A DNA stretch of 64,000 nucleotides from Microbacterium invictum. Its GTDB lineage: Bacteria > Actinomycetota > Actinomycetes > Actinomycetales > Microbacteriaceae. Positions 39,419 to 47,332 of the stretch are shown piece after piece. The notes under the pieces were generated by a model. The model searched no databases, was not told where the DNA came from, and saw nothing but the letters and a program-made list of their open reading frames with translations. The stretch covers positions 3,472,001 through 3,536,000 of the forward strand of contig NZ_JACIFH010000001.1 in the NCBI RefSeq assembly GCF_014197265.1. The letters run 5' to 3'. Made by a program: the position numbers and the translations under genes. Numbering within the stretch: the first letter of the stretch is position 1; every line of letters starts with the position of its first letter.

Positions 39419-40441
39419 ATGCGTGCCACCTACATGTACGGTCCCGCCGACGTCCGCGTGATCGACGCCTCCGATCCGCAGATCGAGCAGCCGACCGACG
39501 CGATCCTTCGCACGGTCGTCGCATGCGTGTGCGGCAGCGATCTGCATCCGTACCACTCGATGAAGCCGAACGAGCGGGGCGTGTCGATGGGGCACGAGAT
39601 GATCGGCGTCGTCGAAGAGGTGGGCGCCGAGGTGGCGACCGTGACGCGCGGCGACGTCGTGATCGTCCCCTTCGTCTGGTCGTGCGGGCAGTGTGACTTC
39701 TGCCGCGAGGGCCTGCAGACTTCGTGCCGCTTCGGACGCCAGCGCACCGGCGGCGCGCAGGCGCAGTACCGCCGCGCACCGCTGGCCGACGGCACGCTCT
39801 ACCGCCTCGACGTCGATGAGAACGATGAGCGGATGCCGGGGCTTCTCACCCTCAGCGACGTCTACGGCACCGGGTATCACGCGGCCCTCACCGGGGGAGC
39901 CGGCCCCGGCAAGACCGTCACCGTGATCGGCGACGGCGCCGTGGGCCTGCTCGCCGTGCTGTCGGCGCGCGACCTCGGCGCCGAGCGCATCATCCTCATG
40001 GGCCGGCACGAGGCGCGCACCGACCTCGGCCGCCGCTATGGCGCGACCGACGTCGTCGCCGAGCGGGGCGATGAGGGCGTCGCGGCGGTCCGCGAACTCA
40101 CCGGCGGCGACGGATCGCACGTCGTGATCGACGCCGTCGGCCACCTGCCCGCCTACGAGCAGGCTCTGGGCGTCGTCCGCGACGGCGGCACGGTGACGCG
40201 CGTCGGCGTGCCGCAGTACCAGGACGGTCCGATCGGCCGTGAGCAGTTCACCCGAAACATCACCATCACCGGTGGTGTCGCACCCGTCCGCGCCTACATC
40301 GACCTGCTGCTGCCCGGCGTCCTCGACGGCACCGTCGACCCCGGCGCGGTGTTCGACCGCGAGCTGCCGCTCGAGGACATCGCCGACGGCTACCGGCTCA
40401 TGGACGACCGCGAGGCACTCAAGGTGCTCATCCGCCCCTGA
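39419..40441 (+). CDS. Zinc-dependent alcohol dehydrogenase (MDR family)
   Basis: A 340-residue medium-chain dehydrogenase. Catalytic zinc ligands in CGSDLH (Cys about residue 38) and GHEMIG, structural zinc cluster CGQCDFCREGLQTSC with four Cys, and the Rossmann motif VIGDGAVGLLAVLSA. The family acts on alcohols, polyols or sugars; the substrate is not evident. It lies 25 bp after eda on the same strand, but its start has no ribosome site, so a separate leaderless promoter is possible. It ends at a tandem repeat between convergent genes. Confidence 0.9.
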   Translation: MRATYMYGPADVRVIDASDPQIEQPTDAILRTVVACVCGSDLHPYHSMKPNERGVSMGHEMIGVVEEVGAEVATVTRGDVVIVPFVWSCGQCDFCREGLQTSCRFGRQRTGGAQAQYRRAPLADGTLYRLDVDENDERMPGLLTLSDVYGTGYHAALTGGAGPGKTVTVIGDGAVGLLAVLSARDLGAERIILMGRHEARTDLGRRYGATDVVAERGDEGVAAVRELTGGDGSHVVIDAVGHLPAYEQALGVVRDGGTVTRVGVPQYQDGPIGREQFTRNITITGGVAPVRAYIDLLLPGVLDGTVDPGAVFDRELPLEDIADGYRLMDDREALKVLIRP

Positions 40442-40444
40442 GCG

Positions 40445-40640
40445 CGCGACCCCGAATCGGCCAGGTCAACTGTAGCGACCCTGAATGGGGTCACGTCTTG
40501 CCGGCTCGCGCGGGTTGAGGCGGCAACACGCGACCCCGATTCGGCCAGGTCACCTGTAGCGACCCTGAATGGGGTCACGTCTTGCCGGCTCGCGCGGGTT
40601 GAGGCGGCAACACGCGACCCCGAATCGGGTGGGTCAGCTG
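40445..40640. repeat. 84-bp tandem repeat between convergent genes
   Basis: Units start at 40445, 40529 and 40613 with CGCGACCCCGA; the first two are complete (84 bp) and differ at only two positions, the third is cut after about 17 bp. Each complete unit also contains GACCC-TGAATG-GGGTC, a small hairpin. The array occupies almost the whole gap between the alcohol dehydrogenase (ends 40441) and the GH127 gene (ends 40658), so it may work as a repeated bidirectional terminator. Confidence 0.85.
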
Positions 40641-40657
40641 GTGTCCGCGAACCCTGG

Positions 40658-42574
40658 TCACGCCTCGGGCAGCCAGATCCGCATCGTCGACGGACCCCGG
40701 TTGGCCCAGTCGTGGTACGAGATGAGCGGCACCTCGAATGCCTCCTCGGGAACGCCGCCGCCGATGGATGCCGCGTCGCCGCCGTACGGCCAGCCTCCGG
40801 CATCCACTTTCATGCGTCGCAACGGCACCCGCACCCGCCCGTCACGCTCGACCGGATCGCCTGCCACGACGACGTCGTCGACGTCGTCGCCGGCGGGCCC
40901 GAGGTCGAGCGATTCCAGTGCGAGCACCTCCGGACCCCGTTCGATCGCCACGCACCCGCGCACGGCGTCGATGCGCGGATCGGGGCGGGTCACTCGCGGC
41001 GCCATCGGCAGCTCGAGCGTCACGACGTCGCCGGCGACGAAGTCACGTCGTACGTCGGCACGGCCCGGAGTCACCGCGACCGGCAGCTCATCGCCCACCC
41101 GCAGCTGCGCGCCCTCGGCCCACGACGGCACGCGCAGACCGAGTGTCCACTCGCCGGCCGAGCGCACCACCACGCGCACCGTCCCGGCATCCGGATACGA
41201 CGTCTCCACGTCGAAGGCCACCTCGCGACCGTCGGCCAGCACGGTCCGCACCGACGCCGGCGCATACTGATGCAGCTGGACGCCGTCGTCATCGGCCGTC
41301 GCGACGTAGGCCGCCAGGCTCGCCAGGGTGCGCGCGACATTCGGCGGGCAGCACGAGACGTCGAACCACGGCGCGCGCAGCGATGACGCGGCGTTGGCCG
41401 ACGTGGCCTCGGGGTGCGCGGGCTGCCGGGCGACGCGCTGATGCAGCGTGTTCGCGTAGTAGAACGCGCGCCCGTCGCGGCTGGGTGAGGTCGCCACGAC
41501 GTTGTACAGCGTCCGCTCGATGAGGTCGGCGTACTTCTCGACGCCGCCGCCTCCGATGTCCCCTGCCAGCAGCAGCCGCCACGAGAACATGACCGATCCG
41601 ATGCCCGCGCACGTCTCGGAGTACGCACGGTCGGGTGGCAGTTCGAAGTCGTCGCCGAAGGCCTCGTCCTCGTGGTGCGACCCCTGGCCCCCGGTGACGT
41701 AGGTGCGTGTGGCGACCGTCTGCGCCCATTGGCGGCGGAGCGCGTCCAGGAGATCGGCGTCACCGGCATCCATCGCCACGTCGACCGCACCCGCGGACAG
41801 ATAGTTCGCCCGCACGGCGTGACCCCGGAGCACCTCCGCCTCGCGGATCGCGACGTCGTCCTGGAAGTACTCGCGGCCGTAGGCGATCTCGCGGAGCGTG
41901 CCCCGCCCGTGGCGCTCGACGAAGGTGCGGGCCATCGCGGCGTAGCGCGGGGAACCGGTGACCCGGGCGAGTTCGGCCAGCCCCATCTCGACCTCGGCGT
42001 GTCCGCAGATCGACTCGATGCCGCCATCTTCGAACACGTCGCACACCAGATCCGCGACCCGGGTGGAGACCGCCAGCAGCCCGTCATCGGCGCCGGGCCG
42101 CGTGCGCTCGCGGGCGACCGCGGCCTGGAACAGGTGCCCGAAGCAGTACAGCTCGTGGCCCCACTCGAGATCCGACCAGCGCGCCCGCTGCCCGGGGCGG
42201 CCGAACGCGGTGTGCAGGTATCCGTCCGGCTGCTGTGCGGCAGCGACCCGCATCACGATCGCGCGGAACCGCTGCTCGAGGTCGGGGGAGTCGTGCCGGC
42301 CGAGCTCCCATGCCAGCGCCTCGAGGTACTTGTAGATCTCGGAGTCGGCGAACTCGCGCCCGCGGCGGCCTTCGGGTAGACGCCCGGCGGCGGCCAGGTC
42401 GAAGTTGCCCAGCCACCCCTCCGACTCGAGCTTGCCCTCGATGTGGGCGAGCGTGGCCTGGGCGTTGCGCTGCTGCCGGTCACCCCAGAAGCCGCCGCTT
42501 ATGGTCACCTCGTCGAGGCCGAGTGGGCGCAGTGCGCCGCGAGCAGGCGCGACCGGAACGGAATGGTGGGACAT
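40658..42574 (-). CDS. Beta-L-arabinofuranosidase, GH127
   Basis: A 638-residue GH127 (DUF1680) enzyme. The N-terminus shows FWGDRQQRNAQATLAHIEGKLE, followed by the (alpha/alpha)6 barrel with DGYLHTAF and WSDLEWGHELYCFGHLFQAA. Catalytic residues are represented by SCCPPN (Cys pair about residues 407-408, zinc ligand and nucleophile in HypBA1) and the Glu of GHAEVEMGLAEL. Two C-terminal beta-sandwich domains follow. No signal peptide is present, so imported arabino-oligosaccharides are the substrate. It ends the minus-strand SBP-permease-permease-GH127 operon, 2 bp after the permease. Confidence 0.9.
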   Translation of the reverse strand: MSHHSVPVAPARGALRPLGLDEVTISGGFWGDRQQRNAQATLAHIEGKLESEGWLGNFDLAAAGRLPEGRRGREFADSEIYKYLEALAWELGRHDSPDLEQRFRAIVMRVAAAQQPDGYLHTAFGRPGQRARWSDLEWGHELYCFGHLFQAAVARERTRPGADDGLLAVSTRVADLVCDVFEDGGIESICGHAEVEMGLAELARVTGSPRYAAMARTFVERHGRGTLREIAYGREYFQDDVAIREAEVLRGHAVRANYLSAGAVDVAMDAGDADLLDALRRQWAQTVATRTYVTGGQGSHHEDEAFGDDFELPPDRAYSETCAGIGSVMFSWRLLLAGDIGGGGVEKYADLIERTLYNVVATSPSRDGRAFYYANTLHQRVARQPAHPEATSANAASSLRAPWFDVSCCPPNVARTLASLAAYVATADDDGVQLHQYAPASVRTVLADGREVAFDVETSYPDAGTVRVVVRSAGEWTLGLRVPSWAEGAQLRVGDELPVAVTPGRADVRRDFVAGDVVTLELPMAPRVTRPDPRIDAVRGCVAIERGPEVLALESLDLGPAGDDVDDVVVAGDPVERDGRVRVPLRRMKVDAGGWPYGGDAASIGGGVPEEAFEVPLISYHDWANRGPSTMRIWLPEA

Positions 42575-42576
42575 GT

Positions 42577-43470
42577 TCACCCCTTGAAGGCGCCCGACAT
42601 GAAGCCGCGCACGTAGTGACGTTGGAGGACGAGGAACAGCACGATGCAGGGGAGGGCGAGCACGACGACACCGGCCTCGGTGGCGCCGTAGTCGATGACG
42701 CCCTGCACCTGCACCCGGAGGTTGGCGACCGCGAGCGGCAGCGTCATCCGGTTGGTGTCGGTGATGAGGATCAGCGGCGCGAAGAAATCGTTCCAGGCGG
42801 CCAGGAACGCGAACAGCCCCACGGTGACCAGCCCCGGCTTGACCGCCGGCAGCAGCACGCGCCACAGCGCCGACCAGGTGGAGCAGCCGTCGACCATGGC
42901 GGCCTCGTCGAGCTCGCGGGGGATCGACTCGAACGAGATCCGCATCATGAACATCGAGAACGGCAGCTGGAACATCGTCAGCACGATCGCCACGCCCACC
43001 AGCGAGTTGCTGAGTCCCACTGCGCCCAGGATCACGTACAGCGGGATCAGCAGCGTGGCGTAGGGCACCATGAGGATCGCCAGTGTCGTCAGGAACAGAA
43101 CGTTCTTGCCGGGAAACCGGAATCGCGCGAACGCGTAGCCGCCCAGCGTCGAGACGGCGAGGGTCAGCAGCACGGTCAGCAGCGAGACGAACAGCGAGTT
43201 GCCGAGGTACACCCAGACTCCGGCCTGGTAGTTCGCCAGTGCCACATAGTTGCCGAAGCCCCAGCCCTCCGGCTGGCTGGTGCCGGCGCGACCCTGCACC
43301 GACGCCACCGCGGTCCAGATCAGCGGGTAGAGGAAGATGATCGCCAGCGCCGTCGTGAACAGCCAGTAAGGGAGGCCGAGCACCAGGCGCATGGCCGGCG
43401 AGCGGCCGACGCGGGGGCGGGGCTCGTCGACGCGGATCAGCTCGGTGGCGGACTGAGTCTGCAGAGCCAT
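42577..43470 (-). CDS. Sugar ABC transporter permease (MalG type)
   Basis: A 297-residue permease with six hydrophobic segments, beginning with LPYWLFTTALAIIFLYPLIWTAV after a cytoplasmic leader. The EAA loop reads ELDEAAMVDGCSTWSALWRVLLPAVKPGL, contacting the shared ATPase. The ATG at 43470 has GAGGAG 7 nt upstream, so it is preferred to the upstream in-frame ATG at 43485, which would overlap the previous gene by 14 bp. No ATPase gene is present in the operon, as usual for CUT1 importers that share a MsmK/MsiK-like ATPase encoded elsewhere. Confidence 0.92.
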   Translation of the reverse strand: MALQTQSATELIRVDEPRPRVGRSPAMRLVLGLPYWLFTTALAIIFLYPLIWTAVASVQGRAGTSQPEGWGFGNYVALANYQAGVWVYLGNSLFVSLLTVLLTLAVSTLGGYAFARFRFPGKNVLFLTTLAILMVPYATLLIPLYVILGAVGLSNSLVGVAIVLTMFQLPFSMFMMRISFESIPRELDEAAMVDGCSTWSALWRVLLPAVKPGLVTVGLFAFLAAWNDFFAPLILITDTNRMTLPLAVANLRVQVQGVIDYGATEAGVVVLALPCIVLFLVLQRHYVRGFMSGAFKG

Positions 43471-43471
43471 G

Positions 43472-44377
43472 TCAGCTCTCCTCACCGCGGCGCAGGACGC
43501 GCAGCTGGACGACGTTGATCACGATCAGGGCGAGCAGCACGATGACCGAGAGGGCACCGGCGACGCCGAGGTCGTTCTGCCCCTGGAACGCGACGTTGTA
43601 GATGAGCTGCACGATCGTCATGGTGCTGTTGTCGGGCCCGCCCTTGGTGAGGATGTAGAACTGCTCGAATGCCAGCAGCGACCCGGTCACGCACAGCACC
43701 GTCGTCAGCGCGAAAGTCGGCCGCAGCAACGGGAGCGTGATGTCGCGGAATGTCTGCCAGCGCGAGGCGCCGTCGATACGTGCCGCCTCGTAGACGTCGT
43801 CGGGAATGCCCTGCAGTCCGACGAGCATGAGCAGCATGTAGAACCCCGCGAATCGCCACACGATGAGGAACACGGTCGACCACAGCGCGCCGTCGGGGGT
43901 GCCGAGGAAGGTGAAGCCCCACGCCTGCATGAGGTCGGCAAACGGTCCGGCGTAGGGGGAGTAGAGCACGTAGAAGAGCAGGGATGCCGAGGCGAGGCCG
44001 AGTGCGCTGGGCACCAGAAACGCGGTTCGCAGCACCGACTTCCACCGGGTGGACTCCTGCACCAGCAGAGCAAGGCCGAGACCCAGGCCGAGCAGCAGCA
44101 CCGTGGTGATCACGGTGTACTTCAGGGTGAACCAGATCGAGTCCCAGAACAGGCGGTGCGAAGCCGCATCGGCGAAGTTCTCCGGAAAGTTCCATCCTTG
44201 ATTGCCGCCCAGCAGCGGCCAGTCCGATCCTGACATCTGCAGGACGAGGCCCAGCGGCACGACGAACACGAACAGAACGAACAGAGCCGTCGGAGCGGCG
44301 TACGACCAGCCCCGAAGGGCCTCGCGGCGCCGCGACCGGCGGTTGCGGTCCGGGGCCGCCGAGGTCGTGACGGACAT
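43472..44377 (-). CDS. Sugar ABC transporter permease (MalF type)
   Basis: A 301-residue permease with six hydrophobic segments (first: YAAPTALFVLFVFVVPLGLVLQM) and the EAA loop YEAARIDGASRWQTFRDITLPLLRP. The layout is CUT1, acting with the MalG-type partner 1 bp downstream. An Arg-rich N-terminal tail (RNRRSRRREALRG) should stay in the cytoplasm. It follows the binding-protein gene after an 86-bp gap that holds a hairpin (44414-44454). Confidence 0.92.
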   Translation of the reverse strand: MSVTTSAAPDRNRRSRRREALRGWSYAAPTALFVLFVFVVPLGLVLQMSGSDWPLLGGNQGWNFPENFADAASHRLFWDSIWFTLKYTVITTVLLLGLGLGLALLVQESTRWKSVLRTAFLVPSALGLASASLLFYVLYSPYAGPFADLMQAWGFTFLGTPDGALWSTVFLIVWRFAGFYMLLMLVGLQGIPDDVYEAARIDGASRWQTFRDITLPLLRPTFALTTVLCVTGSLLAFEQFYILTKGGPDNSTMTIVQLIYNVAFQGQNDLGVAGALSVIVLLALIVINVVQLRVLRRGEES

Positions 44378-44413
44378 GGATCACCTTCCAGAGGGGACGG
44401 GGGCGGGGAGGGA

Positions 44414-44454
44414 CGGATGCCGCAGTGCGGCGAGGCACGGCGACGCGGCATCCG
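44414..44454 (-). other. Intercistronic hairpin built from the GGATGCC heptamer
   Basis: CGGATGCCGC (44414-44423) and GCGGCATCCG (44445-44454), 10 perfect pairs with a 21-nt loop, between the substrate-binding protein and the permeases. It could stabilise the upstream mRNA part. Confidence 0.55.
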
Positions 44455-44463
44455 CCCTTGGGA

Positions 44464-45756
44464 TCACTGCTGCAGAATCGCGGTGATCTCGTCGTTGTCG
44501 GCGTCCACCGTATCGGTGCCCTGGAGCACGGCGTTGCGCACCAGGGTCAGCCACGGGCTGCCCGGGGCGTTGAACGCCTGCTGGAAGTTCATCGCCACCG
44601 GCGTGTCACCCTGCCCGGCGACCTCGTTGATGGTGACCAGACGTGGATCCTTGGCGGCGTACTCGTTGTTCGCGAAGTCCGAGCGCGACACCACGTCGTC
44701 GTTCTTGGCGAGCACCTCGACCTGGGCGTCCTCCGACATCATCCAGTTCAGGAAGCTCCAGGCCTGGGCAGCTTTGTCGGAGTCCTTCGAGATGCCGATG
44801 CCGTCGCCGCCGACGAACGTCGACGCACCGCCGTCGGGTCCCGGGATGCCGGCGACGCCCACGTCGAACGGTGTCGACGACAGCAGCGTGGCGGGGTAGA
44901 ACATGAGGCCGACATTGCCCTCGGTGAACGCGGCCGTCCAGGTCGGGCCGGCTTCGTCCTGCGAACTGGGCAGCACCGCGCCCGACTCCCACAGATCGTT
45001 CCACGTGTCGTACACGGCCTTGGCCGTGTCGCTCGCGAGCAGCGACTCGGTGCCGTCGTCGCTGAGCACCTCGTCGCCGTCGGCCCAGACGCTCGGGAAC
45101 CAGGTGAACACGAGACAGCCGCCGCAGTTGAGCCCCGTCGCGGTGCCGTAGACGCCGTCCTTGCCGAGCGCCTGGATCTTCTTGGCCGCCTCGGCGAACT
45201 CGGTGAGGTTGGCAGGAGCCGACTCGGGGTCGAGCCCTGCCTCGGCGAACAGCTCCTTGTTCCAGAACAGCATCGACAGGTCGAGTACGAACGGCAGGAT
45301 GTGCTCCTTGCCGTCGCTGGTGCCGGCCGAGAGATGACCCTGGTTGATCTGATCCTTGAAGTCGAGCCCGTCGATCTGCGCGGAGATGTCCTGGAACAGG
45401 CCCTGCTCCACCCAGTTGGGCACGTAGACGATGTCAGCGGCGAACAGGTCGGGCAGGCCGCCTGACCCGGCGGCAGCGCCGACCTTGGCCACGTAGTCGT
45501 CGTTGGGGACGACGGTCAGCTCGACCTGGTTCTCGTGCGAGGCGTTGTACGCGTCCACCAGCAGGTTCGCCTGCTTCTCGAGCGGCGCGCGCGTCCACAG
45601 CGTCAGGGTGGTGCCGTCGTCCACACCCTCGGGGCCGATGTCCTCGGCGGCCGGGGGTGTGTCGTCGTTCGCGGCGCAGCCGGCGAGGCCGACGAGCGTC
45701 GTGGCGGCGACGATCGCCGTCAGCGCCCGCAGTCCGCGGCGTCGGTGGTTGATCAT
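44464..45756 (-). CDS. Sugar ABC transporter substrate-binding lipoprotein (CUT1)
   Basis: A 430-residue lipoprotein. Signal: RRGLRALTAIVAATTLVGLAGC with lipobox LAGC (Cys about residue 28). The mature part is SBP family 1: TTLTLWTRAPLEKQANLLVDAYN, LPDLFAADIVYVPNW, ILPFVLDLSMLFWNKELFAEAG (binding cleft hinge) and the C-terminal AAQAWSFLNWMMSEDAQ. It is first in the operon with two permeases and GH127, so it probably delivers arabinofuranosyl oligosaccharides. Divergent lacI and a strong inverted repeat lie upstream. Confidence 0.93.
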   Translation of the reverse strand: MINHRRRGLRALTAIVAATTLVGLAGCAANDDTPPAAEDIGPEGVDDGTTLTLWTRAPLEKQANLLVDAYNASHENQVELTVVPNDDYVAKVGAAAGSGGLPDLFAADIVYVPNWVEQGLFQDISAQIDGLDFKDQINQGHLSAGTSDGKEHILPFVLDLSMLFWNKELFAEAGLDPESAPANLTEFAEAAKKIQALGKDGVYGTATGLNCGGCLVFTWFPSVWADGDEVLSDDGTESLLASDTAKAVYDTWNDLWESGAVLPSSQDEAGPTWTAAFTEGNVGLMFYPATLLSSTPFDVGVAGIPGPDGGASTFVGGDGIGISKDSDKAAQAWSFLNWMMSEDAQVEVLAKNDDVVSRSDFANNEYAAKDPRLVTINEVAGQGDTPVAMNFQQAFNAPGSPWLTLVRNAVLQGTDTVDADNDEITAILQQ

Positions 45757-45827
45757 GCTGAACTCCTCTGGCTCTTCATCGAGCGGATGCCGGGCGGCTG
45801 AGACCCGTCGCCCTCCGCATGAGGGGG

Positions 45828-45855
45828 TTCCGAAAAGTCGAAACCCTTTTCGGAA
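45828..45855. promoter_or_regulatory. LacI-type operator in divergent SBP/lacI region
   Basis: TTCCGAAAAG (45828-45837), 8-nt spacer, CTTTTCGGAA (45846-45855): perfect 10-bp arms. Within it CCTTT-TCGG-AAAGG (45845-45858) is a near-palindrome with a central CG, the usual LacI-family operator form. A related ACCGTTTACGGAA sequence follows at 45899-45911 next to the lacI ribosome site. Confidence 0.7.
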
Positions 45856-45924
45856 AGGTATAGCGCGTCATAGAGTGCCGTCAAGACCCTTGGCCGATAC
45901 CGTTTACGGAAGGAGGATGACGTG

Positions 45925-46944
45925 ATGATGGATGCCGGTGGCCGCACCGCAACGCTCAACGACGTGGCACGTCGGGCCGGCGTGTCGATTGCGACGGCGT
46001 CCAAGGCGCTCAATGGGCGCGGTGACGTCGCGGCCGACACGCGCCAGCGGGTGCTCGACGCGGCATCCGCCCTCTCGTTCACCCCGAACCCGATGGCACG
46101 AGGACTGCTCGCCGGCCGCACCGGGACGGTCGGACTGCTCACGAGCGATCTCGAGGGCCGGTTCATGCTGCCGATCCTGATGGGTGCTGAAGACGCCTTC
46201 GGCGCGGGCAAGGTGAACGTGTTCCTGTGCGACGCGCGTGGCGATGCCATCCGCGAGCAGCACCAGTTACGGGCGCTGCTGAGCCGGCGGGTGGACGGGA
46301 TCATCGTCGTCGGTCGGCAGACCGATCCCCGGCCCTCGCTCGGGCAGGAGCTGCCCGTGCCGGTCGTCTACGCCTACGCACCCTCCGACGACCCGCGTGA
46401 CCTCTCGTTGACCCCCGACAATCGGGCCGGAGCGCGCATCGCGATCGAGCACCTCATCTCGTGCGGGCGCCGGCGGATCGCCCACGTCTCCGGCGACCCC
46501 GCGTTCGCTGCTGCGCAAGATCGGCTCGCGGGGGCCCGCGACGCGCTCGGCGCGGCGGGACTCGAACTGGCCGGGGAGCCGATGTTCTCGGAATGGTCCG
46601 AGCACTGGGGGCGTGATGCGACCGCGACGCTGCTCGAGCGGCATCCCGACATCGACGGCATCTTCTGCGGGTCCGACCAGATCGCCCGGGGTGTACTCGA
46701 CACGGCGCGCGACTTCGGCCGCCGCGTGCCCGACGACATCGCCGTCGTCGGCTACGACAACTGGGAAGTCCTGGCCACCAACTCGCGACCCGAGCTCACG
46801 ACCGTCGACGCGAACCTGCAGCAGCTCGGCCGGCAGGCCGCGCAGCGGGTCTTCGACGCGATCGACGGCGTCGACATCGGCGAGGGCACCCAGCACCTGC
46901 CGGTGCGCCTGGTCATCCGCGGCTCGACCATCGCCCGCCGCTGA
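45925..46944 (+). CDS. LacI family transcriptional regulator (arabinoside ABC/GH127 operon)
   Basis: A 339-residue LacI regulator: helix-turn-helix at residues 9-55 (TLNDVARRAGVSIATASKALNGRG, hinge FTPNPMARGLLAGRT), then the periplasmic-binding-protein-like effector domain (GIIVVGRQ, NRAGARIAIEHLI, FCGSDQIARGVLD, VVGYDNWE). GTG 45922, ATG 45925 and ATG 45928 are in frame; AGGAGG gives 8-nt spacing to 45925. It is divergent from the SBP-permease-GH127 operon and flanked by a perfect inverted repeat, so it is the local repressor. Confidence 0.92.
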   Translation: MMDAGGRTATLNDVARRAGVSIATASKALNGRGDVAADTRQRVLDAASALSFTPNPMARGLLAGRTGTVGLLTSDLEGRFMLPILMGAEDAFGAGKVNVFLCDARGDAIREQHQLRALLSRRVDGIIVVGRQTDPRPSLGQELPVPVVYAYAPSDDPRDLSLTPDNRAGARIAIEHLISCGRRRIAHVSGDPAFAAAQDRLAGARDALGAAGLELAGEPMFSEWSEHWGRDATATLLERHPDIDGIFCGSDQIARGVLDTARDFGRRVPDDIAVVGYDNWEVLATNSRPELTTVDANLQQLGRQAAQRVFDAIDGVDIGEGTQHLPVRLVIRGSTIARR

Positions 46945-47020
46945 CCCGCCCCGCCCCGCCCCGTCCGGCCCCGCCCCGCCCCGCCGCGCCCCGCCACGCC
47001 ACGCCCCGACGCCTGGCCGT

Positions 47021-47115
47021 CACGTAACTCCTTCGATCCGGCGTGCCGGCCGGCGGCGACCCGCACGATTCCGGGTCTGCCGCCCCGGAATCGTTCGATT
47101 TTGGAGGAGTTACGC
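47021..47115. repeat. Palindromic dispersed element, copy 2
   Basis: Contains the same CGTAACTCCTTCGATCC (47023-47039) as copy 1 at 31309. The outer arms CGTAACTCCT (47023-47032) and AGGAGTTACG (47105-47114) pair perfectly, and an inner stem CGATTCCGGG (47066-47075)/CCCGGAATCG (47084-47093) adds 10 pairs with an 8-nt loop. Confidence 0.65.
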
Positions 47116-47176
47116 GAGCAGAGGGTCGACAGCAGGGTCGACGAGGTGTCGACAGGCGCGCCGTTCCCGGCCAGAA

Positions 47177-47258
47177 TGTGAGCGCGAACATTCCGTTACG
47201 TATTCGTTGCAATGGCGGCCTATCCGGGAGTTGTGAGCGCTAACAGTGAGCGCTAACA
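47177..47258. promoter_or_regulatory. Three LacI-type operators before the pentose/furanose importer
   Basis: TGTGAGCGCGAACA (47177-47190), TGTGAGCGCTAACA (47232-47245) and AGTGAGCGCTAACA (47245-47258) are variants of the LacI-family TGTTAGCGCTAACA palindrome; the last two overlap by one base, 55 bp from the first. They precede the importer gene at 47333, implying strong repression, possibly with looping. LacI genes at 45925, 52165 and 53505 are candidates to bind here. Confidence 0.7.
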
Positions 47259-47332
47259 TCCTGAACACGGCCATGGTGGCCGGCACCGAGAGCGCCTTGT
47301 CGCGCACCGGTCGAACAAGGAGGTTCACTCAC

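Larger units (their letters stand above)
46945..47332 (+). other. Long intergenic region: GC simple repeat, palindromic element, LacI operators
   Basis: A 388-bp gap without a supported gene. 46945-47009 is a C/G simple sequence of CCCCG-like units. 47021-47115 is a palindromic dispersed element. 47118-47160 has three GTCGAC sites. 47177-47258 holds three LacI-type operators. The end is the leader of the binding-protein gene with AAGGAGG at 47317-47323. Confidence 0.7.

Noticed and set aside
40445..40640. Possible CRISPR array
   Set aside because: Repeats are 84 bp, directly adjacent, without unique spacers, and no cas gene is present.
40390..40803. Minus-strand open frame with a perfect 28-residue protein repeat
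   Set aside because: The repeat follows simply from the 84-bp tandem DNA repeat being a multiple of three; the frame overlaps both flanking genes and has no start signal.
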